DNA of 24,888 nt from an uncultured Lachnospiraceae bacterium. Its GTDB lineage: Bacteria > Bacillota > Clostridia > Lachnospirales > Lachnospiraceae. The notes beneath the pieces are model-generated. The model worked only from the letters and a program-made list of their open reading frames with translations. It made no database searches and had not been told where the DNA came from. Made by a program: the position numbers and the translations under genes. The DNA is taken from positions 1 through 24,888 of the forward strand of contig CACZQT010000445.1 of assembly GCA_902783295.1 (NCBI GenBank), written 5' to 3'. The number at the start of each line of letters is the position of its first letter. Positions within the stretch are counted from its first letter, which is position 1. Positions 6,200 to 14,189 of the stretch are shown piece after piece.

Positions 6200-7735
6200 T
6201 TACTCCAGGACCCTTTCAGTCAGGTCCAGATCAGCAATGAGCGCACCGTCCATAACCTGCAGCATCAGCGATCTGGCCTTCTCAATGGAAGGAGTATCCT
6301 GCAGAGCTACATACAGGCTGCGGTTACCCATGGAATAGGTCGTTCTCCTAGCTCCTTTGCCGTACACGCTGAAGGACTCAATATCCCAGCCGCCGCCGTA
6401 AGACAGCTGCATCTTCACCAGCTCCAGGATCTTTTCACTGGGAATATCCGTGGTGAAGGAATTCGACAGGCTGTTCAGCAGAGACGTGTAGGAAGTCAGA
6501 ATGGAAGGAGAAGCGATCTTCTTGGTGATGGCTTTGATCATCTCCATCTGATTCTTCGCACGCTGCGTATCCCCGTCTGCGAAGGAATGACGTTCCCGGA
6601 CAAAGCTCAGAGCCTGCTCCCCGTTCACGGTATTATAGCCCTTGGAGAAGTAATAGCCGTAAACTTCACCCGTAAAGTTCTGGCTGGAGTAAACTTCTAC
6701 GCCTCCCAGAGCATCCACGATATTCATGAAGCCCGTAAAATTCATACGAACATAATAGTTAATATCGATATCGTAGAGCTGCTCCAGAGTGGCTATGGAA
6801 GCATCCACACCGTAGATGCCCGCGTGAGTCAGCTTATCCAGCTCATTACCCACGGCGGGAACCTGTACATAGTAATCACGAGGAGTCGTCACCAGAAGGA
6901 TCTGGTGTGTAGTGGGATTTACAATCGCCATGATGTTCACGTCGCTGCGGCTGCGCGCAGTGATATCACCGTACGTATCGATACCGCTGAAGTAAATGAT
7001 GAACGATTCCGAAAGAACATCCTTGCTCTCGGTTTCTTCCTTATCGGAAATCTTGACTTCCGTCTCGTAGGTAACCGTATCCACGATACGTGTATCCTCA
7101 TCGAAATCCGGGAATTCATCGTTTACCAGGTCACGGTAGGATTCGTTGAACAGAATGGCGTCCACCTGGCCGTCGAACAGAGCCTGTACCATATCGCCCA
7201 TACCGGTAAACTCCTGAAGCATAGGAGAATTTCCGATCTGGCTTTCCAGTTCACGAAGAGCCTTATCCGTATTTGCACGGTCCAGGGAAGCCTGGATGCC
7301 GACACGGCTGCTGCCCAGGGAATTCAGGGTCTGGATTTCGCTGTCGCCGAGAACAATAAAGGCTACTTCGTCCTTCTGCGTCACAACGGTCGTACCGGTC
7401 AGTTCTACCAGCGTTTCCTCCGTCTGCTGCAGGAAATAGGAACCCACGCCGAGTCCGGCGCCGATCAGTATGGCAAATAAAGCTCCGATTACCCGGGGAG
7501 CCGTACCTCTGCGGAATACCAGAATCCAGATCAGAAGAAGCAGAATGCCCAGTGCTGCTGCCCCAACACCCAGATACAGCGGCGGAAGAATATTCAGACT
7601 GTAAATTCGATATACAAAATAAGCTCCGACTGCTGTCGCCGCAAGCGCAATCAGCTTGCTCAGAATTCCGAACGCACCGGATCCTGACTTGCCGTACGTT
7701 TTACGTGCCGGGCGATAATCCCGATCATCACTCAT
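6200..7735 (-). CDS. LytR-CpsA-Psr (LCP) family cell-wall glycopolymer ligase
   Basis: LCP enzymes attach lipid-linked anionic polymers to peptidoglycan outside the cell. This 511-residue protein has a charged N-terminus, three membrane helices (about 28-47, 51-74 and 82-102) and an extracellular part. Residues about 115-205 form a region resembling a small substrate-binding fold (VAFIVLGDSEIQTL, VDAILFNESYRDLV) ahead of the catalytic domain. That domain starts near 245 with FSGIDTYGDITARSRSDVN and LLVTTPRDYYV, followed by GGVEVYSS and LSFVRERHSFADGDTQR with the conserved arginines. Most LCP proteins have one helix; the three-helix form with the extra module is frequent in Clostridia. The ATG has GGAGG six bases upstream. 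It leads the pair with the YitT gene. Which polymer it moves cannot be told. Confidence 0.93.
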   Translation of the reverse strand: MSDDRDYRPARKTYGKSGSGAFGILSKLIALAATAVGAYFVYRIYSLNILPPLYLGVGAAALGILLLLIWILVFRRGTAPRVIGALFAILIGAGLGVGSYFLQQTEETLVELTGTTVVTQKDEVAFIVLGDSEIQTLNSLGSSRVGIQASLDRANTDKALRELESQIGNSPMLQEFTGMGDMVQALFDGQVDAILFNESYRDLVNDEFPDFDEDTRIVDTVTYETEVKISDKEETESKDVLSESFIIYFSGIDTYGDITARSRSDVNIMAIVNPTTHQILLVTTPRDYYVQVPAVGNELDKLTHAGIYGVDASIATLEQLYDIDINYYVRMNFTGFMNIVDALGGVEVYSSQNFTGEVYGYYFSKGYNTVNGEQALSFVRERHSFADGDTQRAKNQMEMIKAITKKIASPSILTSYTSLLNSLSNSFTTDIPSEKILELVKMQLSYGGGWDIESFSVYGKGARRTTYSMGNRSLYVALQDTPSIEKARSLMLQVMDGALIADLDLTERVLE

Positions 7736-7818
7736 GATTAACCTCCTTGATAGGTAAATACTTCCGGAGACAGAAAAACTTTGCCTGTTTCAGGCAGCTC
7801 CGACCCCAGTATCGGTTT

Positions 7819-7824
7819 ATTTTA
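7819..7824 (-). promoter_or_regulatory. Likely -10 box for the LCP-YitT operon
   Basis: TAAAAT on the minus strand lies about 85 bases before the LCP start codon, with no convincing -35 hexamer at the usual spacing. A small hairpin, TGCCTG with CAGGCA around AAA (7782-7796), follows in the untranslated leader and has TTTTT four bases after it. This gap of 143 bases holds no gene. Confidence 0.4.
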
Positions 7825-7878
7825 CCACAAAAATGTCCTTCTGGCTAGGGGAACTTTTTGAAAACTTTCCGAAGCGGT

Positions 7879-8385
7879 TCACCCCTGCCCCGCGCAGTTC
7901 CCCTCCTCTTCCCGGAGAATACGAAGCCCGTGCTCCAGCGCGGGAAGAATCACTGCCAGACATTCGCGAACGGCCTTCGGACTTCCCGGAAGATTGATAA
8001 TCAGGGTCTTTTCCCGGATGCCGGCCGCCGCGCGGCTCAGCATGGCGCGGGGAGTAATGGCGAGGCTCGCCGACCGCATGGCCTCCGGTATCCCGGGCGC
8101 CATACGCGTGCATACCGCCAGTGTCGCCTCCGGCGTCACATCCTTCGGAGAAAAACCGGTTCCCCCGGTAGTCAGAATCAGATCTGCCTGGTCCTCATCC
8201 GCTGCAGTCGACAGATATTCTTCGAGCATGGCCTGGTTATCCGGGAGAATCGTCTGAGAAACCACCTCATACCCTTCTTCTTCCAACATTTCCCGGATTG
8301 CAGGCCCGCTCAGGTCCTCCCGTTCTCCCCGGTATCCGGAGTCGCTGGAAGTAACGATCGCTGCCCGCAGTCTTTTCCCCTTCAT
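7879..8385 (-). CDS. mogA: MogA/MoaB family molybdopterin biosynthesis protein
   Basis: A 168-residue protein of the MogA/MoaB family, which adenylates molybdopterin before molybdate insertion. It opens with KRLRAAIVTSSDSGYRGEREDLSG and has the family signature LTTGGTGFSPKDVTPEAT (about 71-88). IPEAMR and the C-terminal LIINLPGSPKAVRECL complete the fold. The length suits the single-domain enzyme, without a MoeA or MoaC fusion. The ATG has GGAGG six bases upstream and lies 11 bases after the moaA stop, so it is the last gene of the moaC-moaA-mogA run. MogA (adenylyltransferase) and MoaB cannot be told apart by eye. Confidence 0.92.
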   Translation of the reverse strand: MKGKRLRAAIVTSSDSGYRGEREDLSGPAIREMLEEEGYEVVSQTILPDNQAMLEEYLSTAADEDQADLILTTGGTGFSPKDVTPEATLAVCTRMAPGIPEAMRSASLAITPRAMLSRAAAGIREKTLIINLPGSPKAVRECLAVILPALEHGLRILREEEGNCAGQG

Positions 8386-8396
8386 AAAATACCTCC

Positions 8397-9392
8397 TTAC
8401 CCCCCGATCTGCGACATCTGCCTTGCATCCCGGCGGTCTGTATTTTCTCTTTTTTCCTCATTTTCCGTTTTACGGAAACTGTGGCAGAGTGGTTTTCGTT
8501 CCACTGCTGCGCGGACAGCTGCCCGCAGGGCTTCTTTGCCCCCTTCTTCCAGCGCCGGCCTCAGGTCCACTCCTGTATCGTAATACAGACAGCTTTTCAG
8601 AAACCCTTCCGATGTCAGGCGCAGGCGGTTGCAGCTGTCGCAAAACGCATGACTGATGGCGCTGATAAAACCGATTTTTCCCCGGAACCCTTCCGCAGTA
8701 TAGTAGCGGGCCGGTCCGTTCCCCAGGATTCCATCAAAAGGAACCAGCAGCCCGGTATACGGAAAAAGCCGTTTCATGCAGGCTTCTTCAGGCAGCCTCT
8801 CTATTCCGGAGCCATGTCCCAGAGGCATCAGTTCAATAAAGCGTACATGCACCGGTGCTTCCCGGGCAAAACCGGCAATGGCTCCCAGTTCCTCGTCCGG
8901 AGTATCCGGCAGCGCTACACAGTTGATCTTGCAGGGAATCAGTCCCCGTTCCTTCACTGTCTCCAGGGATGCAAGCACCTTCCCCAGTTCATCCCGCCGG
9001 GTGATCCTCCGGTAGCTTTCCGGAGTTACGGCATCCAGGCTCACTGTGACAGCGTCCAGCCCGGCTTCGGCAAGCTCCTCATACATCTCACCCAGCAGAA
9101 TTCCGTTTGTTGTCATGGTAACCTGCTCTATGCCGGGAATCTGCTTCAGGTCATGGATCAGCGAAACGATCCCTTTCCGCACCAGCGGTTCCCCCCCGGT
9201 CACCTTCACCTTATGAATTCCCAGGTCTGCCGCTGCCTCGCAGATCCGCAGAATCTCGGAAAAGCGCAGGATCTGTGCATGCGTAAGCGGAGGCACCCCT
9301 TCCTCCGGCATACAGTAAGTACACCGCAGGTTGCAGCGGTCTGTCACCGACACACGGAGGTAATCGATCTCCCTTCCAAAATGATCCTTCAT
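8397..9392 (-). CDS. moaA: GTP 3',8-cyclase MoaA (radical SAM)
   Basis: MoaA turns GTP into 3',8-cyclo-GTP, the first step of molybdopterin synthesis. The 331-residue protein opens MKDHFGREIDYLRVSVTDRC. The SAM [4Fe-4S] cysteines are 20, 24 and 27 in DRCNLRCTYC, followed by KVTGGEPLVR and TMTTNGILL. A second cluster is indicated by CDSCNRLRLTSEGFLKSCLY in the C-terminal part. The chain ends in Gly-Gly (MSQIGG), the tail that family work shows is needed for catalysis. The ATG at 9390-9392 has GAGG just upstream and matches the family N-terminus; the frame runs open further up through moaC. It follows moaC after 22 bases. Confidence 0.96.
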   Translation of the reverse strand: MKDHFGREIDYLRVSVTDRCNLRCTYCMPEEGVPPLTHAQILRFSEILRICEAAADLGIHKVKVTGGEPLVRKGIVSLIHDLKQIPGIEQVTMTTNGILLGEMYEELAEAGLDAVTVSLDAVTPESYRRITRRDELGKVLASLETVKERGLIPCKINCVALPDTPDEELGAIAGFAREAPVHVRFIELMPLGHGSGIERLPEEACMKRLFPYTGLLVPFDGILGNGPARYYTAEGFRGKIGFISAISHAFCDSCNRLRLTSEGFLKSCLYYDTGVDLRPALEEGGKEALRAAVRAAVERKPLCHSFRKTENEEKRENTDRRDARQMSQIGG

Positions 9393-9414
9393 CCTGTCCT
9401 CTTTCACACTGCCG

Positions 9415-9894
9415 TCAGGCCACAAAATCCCCGCTTTTACCCCCGGATTTCCGTTCAAGGTGGATTTCTCCGATCTCCATCCGCTTATCCAGGGCTTTAC
9501 ACATATCATAGACAGTAAGCAGCGCAACACTGACACCTGTCAGAGCTTCCATCTCCACGCCGGTGAGCCCCTCTACCCTGACCAGGCAGCGGGCTGTCAC
9601 CGTCAGGGCTTCCCGGTCCGTTTCAAAATCTACAGAACATTTGCTGATCGGGAGCGGATGGCAGAGGGGGATCAGGGCCGAAGTCTGTTTGACCGCCATA
9701 ATCCCGGCTACCCGGGCTACCCCCAGCACATCCCCCTTCTGCATGGTTCCGGCCAGGATTGCATCCATAACCTCCCGGCTCACCCGGATCTTTCCGGAAG
9801 CCACCGCTTCCCGCCGGGTCGGGGTTTTCCCGGACACGTCCACCATAACGGCATTCCCGGCTTCATCAAAATGGTTCAGTCCCGTCTCGTTCAT
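9415..9894 (-). CDS. moaC: Cyclic pyranopterin monophosphate synthase MoaC
   Basis: MoaC converts 3',8-cyclo-GTP made by MoaA to cyclic pyranopterin monophosphate. The 159-residue protein is full length. Visible motifs are VDVSGKTPTRREAVASGKI, KGDVLGVARVAGIMAVKQT with TSALIPLCHPLPI (about 71-83), and GVEMEALTGVSVALLTVYDMCKA (about 112-134), which carries the catalytic Asp and Lys. The start ATG has GAGGAAGG immediately before it and lies 15 bases after the dCMP deaminase stop. moaC, moaA and mogA lie in pathway order, each gap under 25 bases. No moaD, moaE or moeA is in the window. Confidence 0.96.
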   Translation of the reverse strand: MNETGLNHFDEAGNAVMVDVSGKTPTRREAVASGKIRVSREVMDAILAGTMQKGDVLGVARVAGIMAVKQTSALIPLCHPLPISKCSVDFETDREALTVTARCLVRVEGLTGVEMEALTGVSVALLTVYDMCKALDKRMEIGEIHLERKSGGKSGDFVA

Positions 9895-9909
9895 CCTTCC
9901 TCACTTCCG

Positions 9910-10398
9910 TCAATATCCGAACGTCCCGCTCAGGGATTCATCGTTTTCAATCCAGTCCTTCACTTCCACCACACGGTATTCGTTCTCGGTGTCCCGGATG
10001 ACCACTTTTTCGATCCCGGCGTTGATGATCATGCGCTTGCACATTGAGCAGCTGCTGGACTGTCGGATATACTCCCCCGTGGAAACCTCCCGTCCGGAAA
10101 GGTACAGCACCGCGCCGATCATCTTGTTCCGCTCCGCGCTGATGATGGCATTGGCCTCGGCGTGGACACTCCGGCAGAGCTCGTAGCGCTCCCCCCGGGG
10201 AATATTCATTTTCTGCCGGATGCAGAACCCAAGATCCGAGCAGTTCTTCCGTCCTCTCGGAGCCCCCACGTAACCGGTGGAAATCACCTCGTCGTTCTTT
10301 ACAATCACGGCTCCGTACAGTCTCCGCAGACAGGTTCCCCGTTTTGAAACCACATCTGCCAGGTCCAGGTAGTAATTCGTTTTATCCCTCCGGCTCAT
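9910..10398 (-). CDS. Deoxycytidylate (dCMP) deaminase / ComEB-like zinc deaminase
   Basis: Family members deaminate dCMP to dUMP, feeding dTMP synthesis. The 162-residue protein has the zinc motif HAEANAI (His79, proton-shuttling Glu81) and a second pair of zinc ligands in SSSCSMCKRMIINAGIEKVVI (Cys117, Cys120). The more usual Pro before the first Cys is replaced by Ser. It opens RRDKTNYYLDLADVVSKRGTC and has GAVIVKNDEVISTGYVGAPRG, as in dCMP deaminases. The start ATG has AGGAGG nine bases upstream. It lies 35 bases after an ABC exporter gene and 15 before moaC, so it may be transcribed with both. A tie to molybdopterin synthesis is not known; it may only be a passenger. Confidence 0.88.
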   Translation of the reverse strand: MSRRDKTNYYLDLADVVSKRGTCLRRLYGAVIVKNDEVISTGYVGAPRGRKNCSDLGFCIRQKMNIPRGERYELCRSVHAEANAIISAERNKMIGAVLYLSGREVSTGEYIRQSSSCSMCKRMIINAGIEKVVIRDTENEYRVVEVKDWIENDESLSGTFGY

Positions 10399-10419
10399 TC
10401 ATCCGCACCTCCTTGCCAT
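10399..10419 (-). CDS. Possible six-codon leader ORF before the dCMP deaminase gene
   Basis: ATG at 10417-10419 has GAGGAG six bases upstream and reads Met-Ala-Arg-Arg-Cys-Gly, then TGA. The TGA is followed directly by the deaminase start ATG. The AGGAGG that serves the deaminase is the Arg-Arg codon pair (rare codons in many bacteria). It could couple translation or simply be chance. Confidence 0.2.
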   Translation of the reverse strand: MARRCG

Positions 10420-10433
10420 TCTGAACTCCTCTT

Positions 10434-12254
10434 CTATGCCTCCGCCGTTTTCACCGCTTCCAGCGAGCACTGCCGCATATACAGCCGGTAATAAGCGCCT
10501 TTCCGGTTCATCAGTTCCGTATGTGTTCCCCGTTCAATGATTTTCCCGTTGTCCACCATCAGGATGACGTCTGCCCGCCGGATGGTAGAAAGGCGGTGAG
10601 CGATCACAAAAGAAGTCCGCCCTTTCAGCATCATTTCCGTAGCATCCTGGATTTTCTTCTCCGTAACCGTGTCAATCGAAGAGGTCGCTTCATCCAGTAC
10701 GAAAATCCTCGGGTCGGAAAGCACCGCCCTCGCAAAGGAGATCAGCTGCTTTTCACCGGTAGAGAGCAGGTCTCCGCCTTCTCCCACCTGGCTGTCATAG
10801 CCGTTCCCCATTCTCTTGGGAATAGAATCCGCAGCTACCGCCTGCATGGCCGCCTTCATCTCCTCCAGGGTGGCATCCGGTTTCGCATAGCGAAGGTTTT
10901 CCGCAATAGACCCCGAGAACAGGTGAGGCGTCTGTATCACATAGCCGATATGGCTGTGAAGCCACAGCTGGGATCTGTCCCGTACATCTTTCCCGTCCAC
11001 CAGGATCCGGCCTCCCGTCGGCTCGAAAAACCGGCAGAGCAGGTTCACCAGAGTGGATTTGCCGGCTCCGGTTTCTCCCACGATGGCCACATTGGTGCCC
11101 TGCGGCACTTTCAGGCTGAAATGTTCGAAAATCATTTCTTCCCCGTCCGGATAGCGGAAACTCACATCCTGAAACTCCACATCACCGTACAGCGGTTCCC
11201 AGTTTTCTTTTTTCGGGCAGAAAGAATCCCCGTACTTTTCCACAACTTCCGGCGTATCCGCGACTTCCGAAGCCGTCTCCATGAGCCTGGTAAAACGTTC
11301 AATATTCACCTGCACATTCACCAGTTCCGAAAGAGCCCGGATAATCCACTGGATCGGTTCCATCATACCCAGTGCATAGGACATGAAGACCGAGAGCGTT
11401 CCGATTTCCATGGCGCCTCTGGCCGTAATCACCCCTCCCCGCCATAGCACCAGCGCCAGCGCGCAGGAGGCGGAAAAAGAAATCGCCGAGAGAAACAGGG
11501 AGCGGAAATGAGCCATATGCACAGAGGTGGAACGCATAAGTTCCGTTTCCTCCTCAAACGTCCGCTGCATTTTGTCTTCGATCACCAGTGTTTTAATGGT
11601 CTTGGCTCCGGTTATTCCTTCATTATAATGCCCGGTTATCCGGGAGTTGATCTCCCGGACCTTCCGGCCAAGAACTATCATTTTTGTCTGGAAGTAAGCA
11701 GCCAGTACGACCGTTACCGGCACAAGCGTGAGGATCAGCGCCGCCATTCTCCAGTTCAGGAACAGCATAACGCCGATGATGCCGAAAAGGTAGCTGAAAT
11801 TCCATACACACTCCATAATTCCCCAGGCGATCCAGCCGCCGATACGGTCGGTATCACTCATGACGCGCGCATGAATATAGCCTACGGAATTCTGGTTATA
11901 GTAGGAAAAAGACAACGTCTGCAGGTGGTCAAATCCCGCCTGCCGCATGTCACGGCCTACATAAAGTTCCACTTCACAGGTCCGGTACGCAGAAATACAG
12001 TTTGCCAGTACAACCAGTACAATAGCTCCCAGATAAACAGCCACAAACGGCCCCAGGCCCACAAGGGTTCCCCGTTCCACAAAGTGCGTCAGCGCATAGC
12101 TGAAGAACATGGGATTCCCCACATCCAGGACGGTTCCCAGAAGGCCGAGTACGACCATACTGATCATCTTCCGGCGGTACGGTGCCAGATAAGGACCAAC
12201 CTTGCCCAGTCCGAACCAGGGAAGCTTTGTATAGGTTTCTTTTTTCTCATCCAT
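10434..12254 (-). CDS. ABC exporter half-transporter, subunit with catalytic glutamate
   Basis: A 606-residue fused membrane and ATPase subunit of the heterodimeric multidrug type (BmrD/LmrD/TM288-like). About 1-330 hold six membrane helices of the ABC type-I exporter fold. The nucleotide-binding domain has FRYPDGEEMIFEHF, Walker A GETGAGKST (about 393), the Q-loop in GYVIQTPHLF, Walker B IFVLDEATSSIDT with the catalytic Glu, and the switch His in FVIAHRLST. Its signature is LLSTGEKQL instead of LSGGQ. The ATG directly follows the TAG of the upstream subunit gene, so the two are translated together. The export substrate (drug, lipid or peptide) cannot be read from sequence. Confidence 0.93.
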   Translation of the reverse strand: MDEKKETYTKLPWFGLGKVGPYLAPYRRKMISMVVLGLLGTVLDVGNPMFFSYALTHFVERGTLVGLGPFVAVYLGAIVLVVLANCISAYRTCEVELYVGRDMRQAGFDHLQTLSFSYYNQNSVGYIHARVMSDTDRIGGWIAWGIMECVWNFSYLFGIIGVMLFLNWRMAALILTLVPVTVVLAAYFQTKMIVLGRKVREINSRITGHYNEGITGAKTIKTLVIEDKMQRTFEEETELMRSTSVHMAHFRSLFLSAISFSASCALALVLWRGGVITARGAMEIGTLSVFMSYALGMMEPIQWIIRALSELVNVQVNIERFTRLMETASEVADTPEVVEKYGDSFCPKKENWEPLYGDVEFQDVSFRYPDGEEMIFEHFSLKVPQGTNVAIVGETGAGKSTLVNLLCRFFEPTGGRILVDGKDVRDRSQLWLHSHIGYVIQTPHLFSGSIAENLRYAKPDATLEEMKAAMQAVAADSIPKRMGNGYDSQVGEGGDLLSTGEKQLISFARAVLSDPRIFVLDEATSSIDTVTEKKIQDATEMMLKGRTSFVIAHRLSTIRRADVILMVDNGKIIERGTHTELMNRKGAYYRLYMRQCSLEAVKTAEA

Positions 12255-14057
12255 CTATACATCGCCTCCTTCCGGATTCTGAATCTCATAAATGCGCCGG
12301 TACAGTCCCGGCTGGTTCAGCAGTTCCCGGTGGGTTCCCTGCTGGGCGATCCGATGGTTTTCCAGTACAATGATCTGATCCGCTTCCATCAGAGTAGCAA
12401 CCCGGTGGGAAATCAGAATGACGGTTTTCTCTCCCATTACCTTCCGAAGCGCATGGCGGATTTTTTCATCCGTTTCCGCGTCTACGGCTGAAAGAGAGTC
12501 ATCAAAAATCATCACAGGGGAATCCTGTACCAGCATCCTGGCAATGGCCGTCCTCTGCTTCTGGCCGCCGGAGAGAGTCACGCCCCGTTCACCGACTACC
12601 GTATCATACCCCTTTGCAAAACGTTCCACGCTCTCATCCAATGCGGCAATCCGGACTGCTTCATCTACCTTCCGGCGGTCAGTTTCCGCAGCGATGGTGA
12701 TATTCTCCAATAAGGTACGGGAAAACAGGAACGGTTCCTGCAGGACAATCCCCACATGGCGCCGCAGCCAGGGAAGGGAAATATTCCGGATCGGCACTCC
12801 GCTGATACTGATTTCTCCTTTGTCCGGATTGTAAAGACCATTCAGCAGGTGCATAAGGGTCGTCTTTCCGCTTCCGGTAGATCCCAGAATTCCCAGCGTG
12901 CTGCCTCCCGGAATTGTCAGGGAAACATCCGAAAGCACCTCTTCTCCTTCGTAGCCGAAAGTTACATGGTCAAAACAGATATCCCCCTCCATCGAAGGCT
13001 CTTCGCTGCCCGGCCACTCTTCGGCCGGGGAATTCAGGATATACAGAAGTCGGTCCATGGACACGCCTGCCTTGCTCATATCAGAGAGCATGCGGCCCAG
13101 CCGCCGGACCGGCCAGATCAGCTGCCTGTTATAGGAAACAAAGGCAATCAGTTCTCCCGCTGACATCTGTCCGTTTACGCAGAGAATGGAGCCCACAACA
13201 ACGATCGTAAGAATCTGGACCTCCGTCAGAAAATCTCCGGAAGCCCAGTAAAGAGCCAGTATCCGGCAGAGCTTCATCCATACGTCTGTATATTTCCGGT
13301 TCTGTTTTCCAAAGCGCTCTCTTTCAAAATTTTCCCGACCGAATGCCCGCACTACTCGGACGCCGGTAAGATTCTCCTGCGCCATGGCTGAGAGCACACC
13401 TTCGTTTTCTTCACACTCCAGGAAATAATGCCCTACCTTCTGATAGAAGACAAAAGAAAACACACACAGAAAAGGAACTGAAAAAAGCACAACCAGTGTC
13501 AGGCGGGGGCTCATCAGCAGCATCATCACCAGGGAAAACGCCATGGTGATCACAATACGGATCACCTGCACCAGCTGTTCGGAAACAAACATACGCACGG
13601 TGTTCATATCCGAGGTGCAGCGCTGGATAATATCCCCGGTCTGGTTTTTCATATGCCAGGAAAACGGAAGTCTCTCGATATGGGCATAAAGCAGATCCCT
13701 GGCCGTTTTAACCATCTTCTCCGTCGCCCGGGTATTCATATACTGATTCAGATATCGGAACACGGCCTGTCCCGCAGCTATCACCAGTACAGCAGCTCCG
13801 GCCAGGTACAGGTGCCTCAGAACGAAATCCCTTCCTCCCAGGGAATTCAGCCATCGCTGCACAAATCCGGGCACTGATTCCGGATGACCATCCAGGCAAT
13901 AGTCCACAACAACGCGGATAATCTGCGGCGTGACGGCTTCCAGCGCAGAAACCAGGGCAGAGGAAAGTATGGCGATGACGAACAATACTTTACTGCCCTT
14001 CAGGAAGAGATTCAGCATAGCCATCTTGGACATCGGTTTTTCGGACTTCATCTCCAT
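12255..14057 (-). CDS. ABC exporter half-transporter, subunit with degenerate ATP site
   Basis: A 600-residue partner of the following subunit (BmrC/LmrC/TM287-like). Six membrane helices in about 1-320 include VLFVIAILSSALVSALEAVTP; the motif MKNQTGDIIQRCTSDMNTVR lies in the first intracellular loop. The ATPase domain has Walker A GILGSTGSGKTTL (about 390), a canonical signature LSGGQKQR (about 493) and Walker B VMIFDDSLSAVD, where Asp replaces the catalytic Glu. The switch His is in ILISHRVAT. This Glu-to-Asp change is the known mark of the degenerate site of heterodimeric exporters. I start at the ATG at 14055-14057, with AGGAGG seven bases upstream; the open frame further up covers the promoter and leader and is not coding. 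Confidence 0.93.
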   Translation of the reverse strand: MEMKSEKPMSKMAMLNLFLKGSKVLFVIAILSSALVSALEAVTPQIIRVVVDYCLDGHPESVPGFVQRWLNSLGGRDFVLRHLYLAGAAVLVIAAGQAVFRYLNQYMNTRATEKMVKTARDLLYAHIERLPFSWHMKNQTGDIIQRCTSDMNTVRMFVSEQLVQVIRIVITMAFSLVMMLLMSPRLTLVVLFSVPFLCVFSFVFYQKVGHYFLECEENEGVLSAMAQENLTGVRVVRAFGRENFERERFGKQNRKYTDVWMKLCRILALYWASGDFLTEVQILTIVVVGSILCVNGQMSAGELIAFVSYNRQLIWPVRRLGRMLSDMSKAGVSMDRLLYILNSPAEEWPGSEEPSMEGDICFDHVTFGYEGEEVLSDVSLTIPGGSTLGILGSTGSGKTTLMHLLNGLYNPDKGEISISGVPIRNISLPWLRRHVGIVLQEPFLFSRTLLENITIAAETDRRKVDEAVRIAALDESVERFAKGYDTVVGERGVTLSGGQKQRTAIARMLVQDSPVMIFDDSLSAVDAETDEKIRHALRKVMGEKTVILISHRVATLMEADQIIVLENHRIAQQGTHRELLNQPGLYRRIYEIQNPEGGDV

Positions 14058-14105
14058 TATTTTCCCTCCTTTCCCACATATATGGTAATCTGCAAAAATA
14101 CGCCA

Positions 14106-14138
14106 AACAGGACGGCCGCCTTTCGCAGCCGTCCTGTT
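14106..14138 (-). promoter_or_regulatory. Leader hairpin before the ABC exporter genes (terminator or attenuator)
   Basis: An 11-base perfect stem, AACAGGACGGC with GCCGTCCTGTT, encloses an 11-base loop. Read on minus it is followed by TGGCGTATTTTT, a broken U-run. It lies about five bases after the -10 box of the exporter promoter, so any exporter transcript begins with it. It could end the transcript of the upstream surface-protein gene, attenuate the exporter operon, or both. Confidence 0.6.
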
Positions 14139-14142
14139 CCTC

Positions 14143-14171
14143 ATTCTAATCAGTGCCGTATCCCTTGTCAA
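14143..14171 (-). promoter_or_regulatory. Near-consensus promoter of the ABC exporter operon
   Basis: The -35 box TTGACA (14166-14171) is perfect and the -10 box TAGAAT (14143-14148) differs from consensus by one base, with exact 17-base spacing. It lies between the stop of the surface-protein gene and the leader hairpin, about 85 bases before the exporter start codon. Confidence 0.8.
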
Positions 14172-14189
14172 GTACAGCTGTCAGGGGGG

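Noticed and set aside
5231..7480. 749-codon plus-strand frame
   Set aside because: Opposite the YitT and LCP genes, both with clear motifs and ribosome binding sites; the length comes from codon bias on the coding strand.
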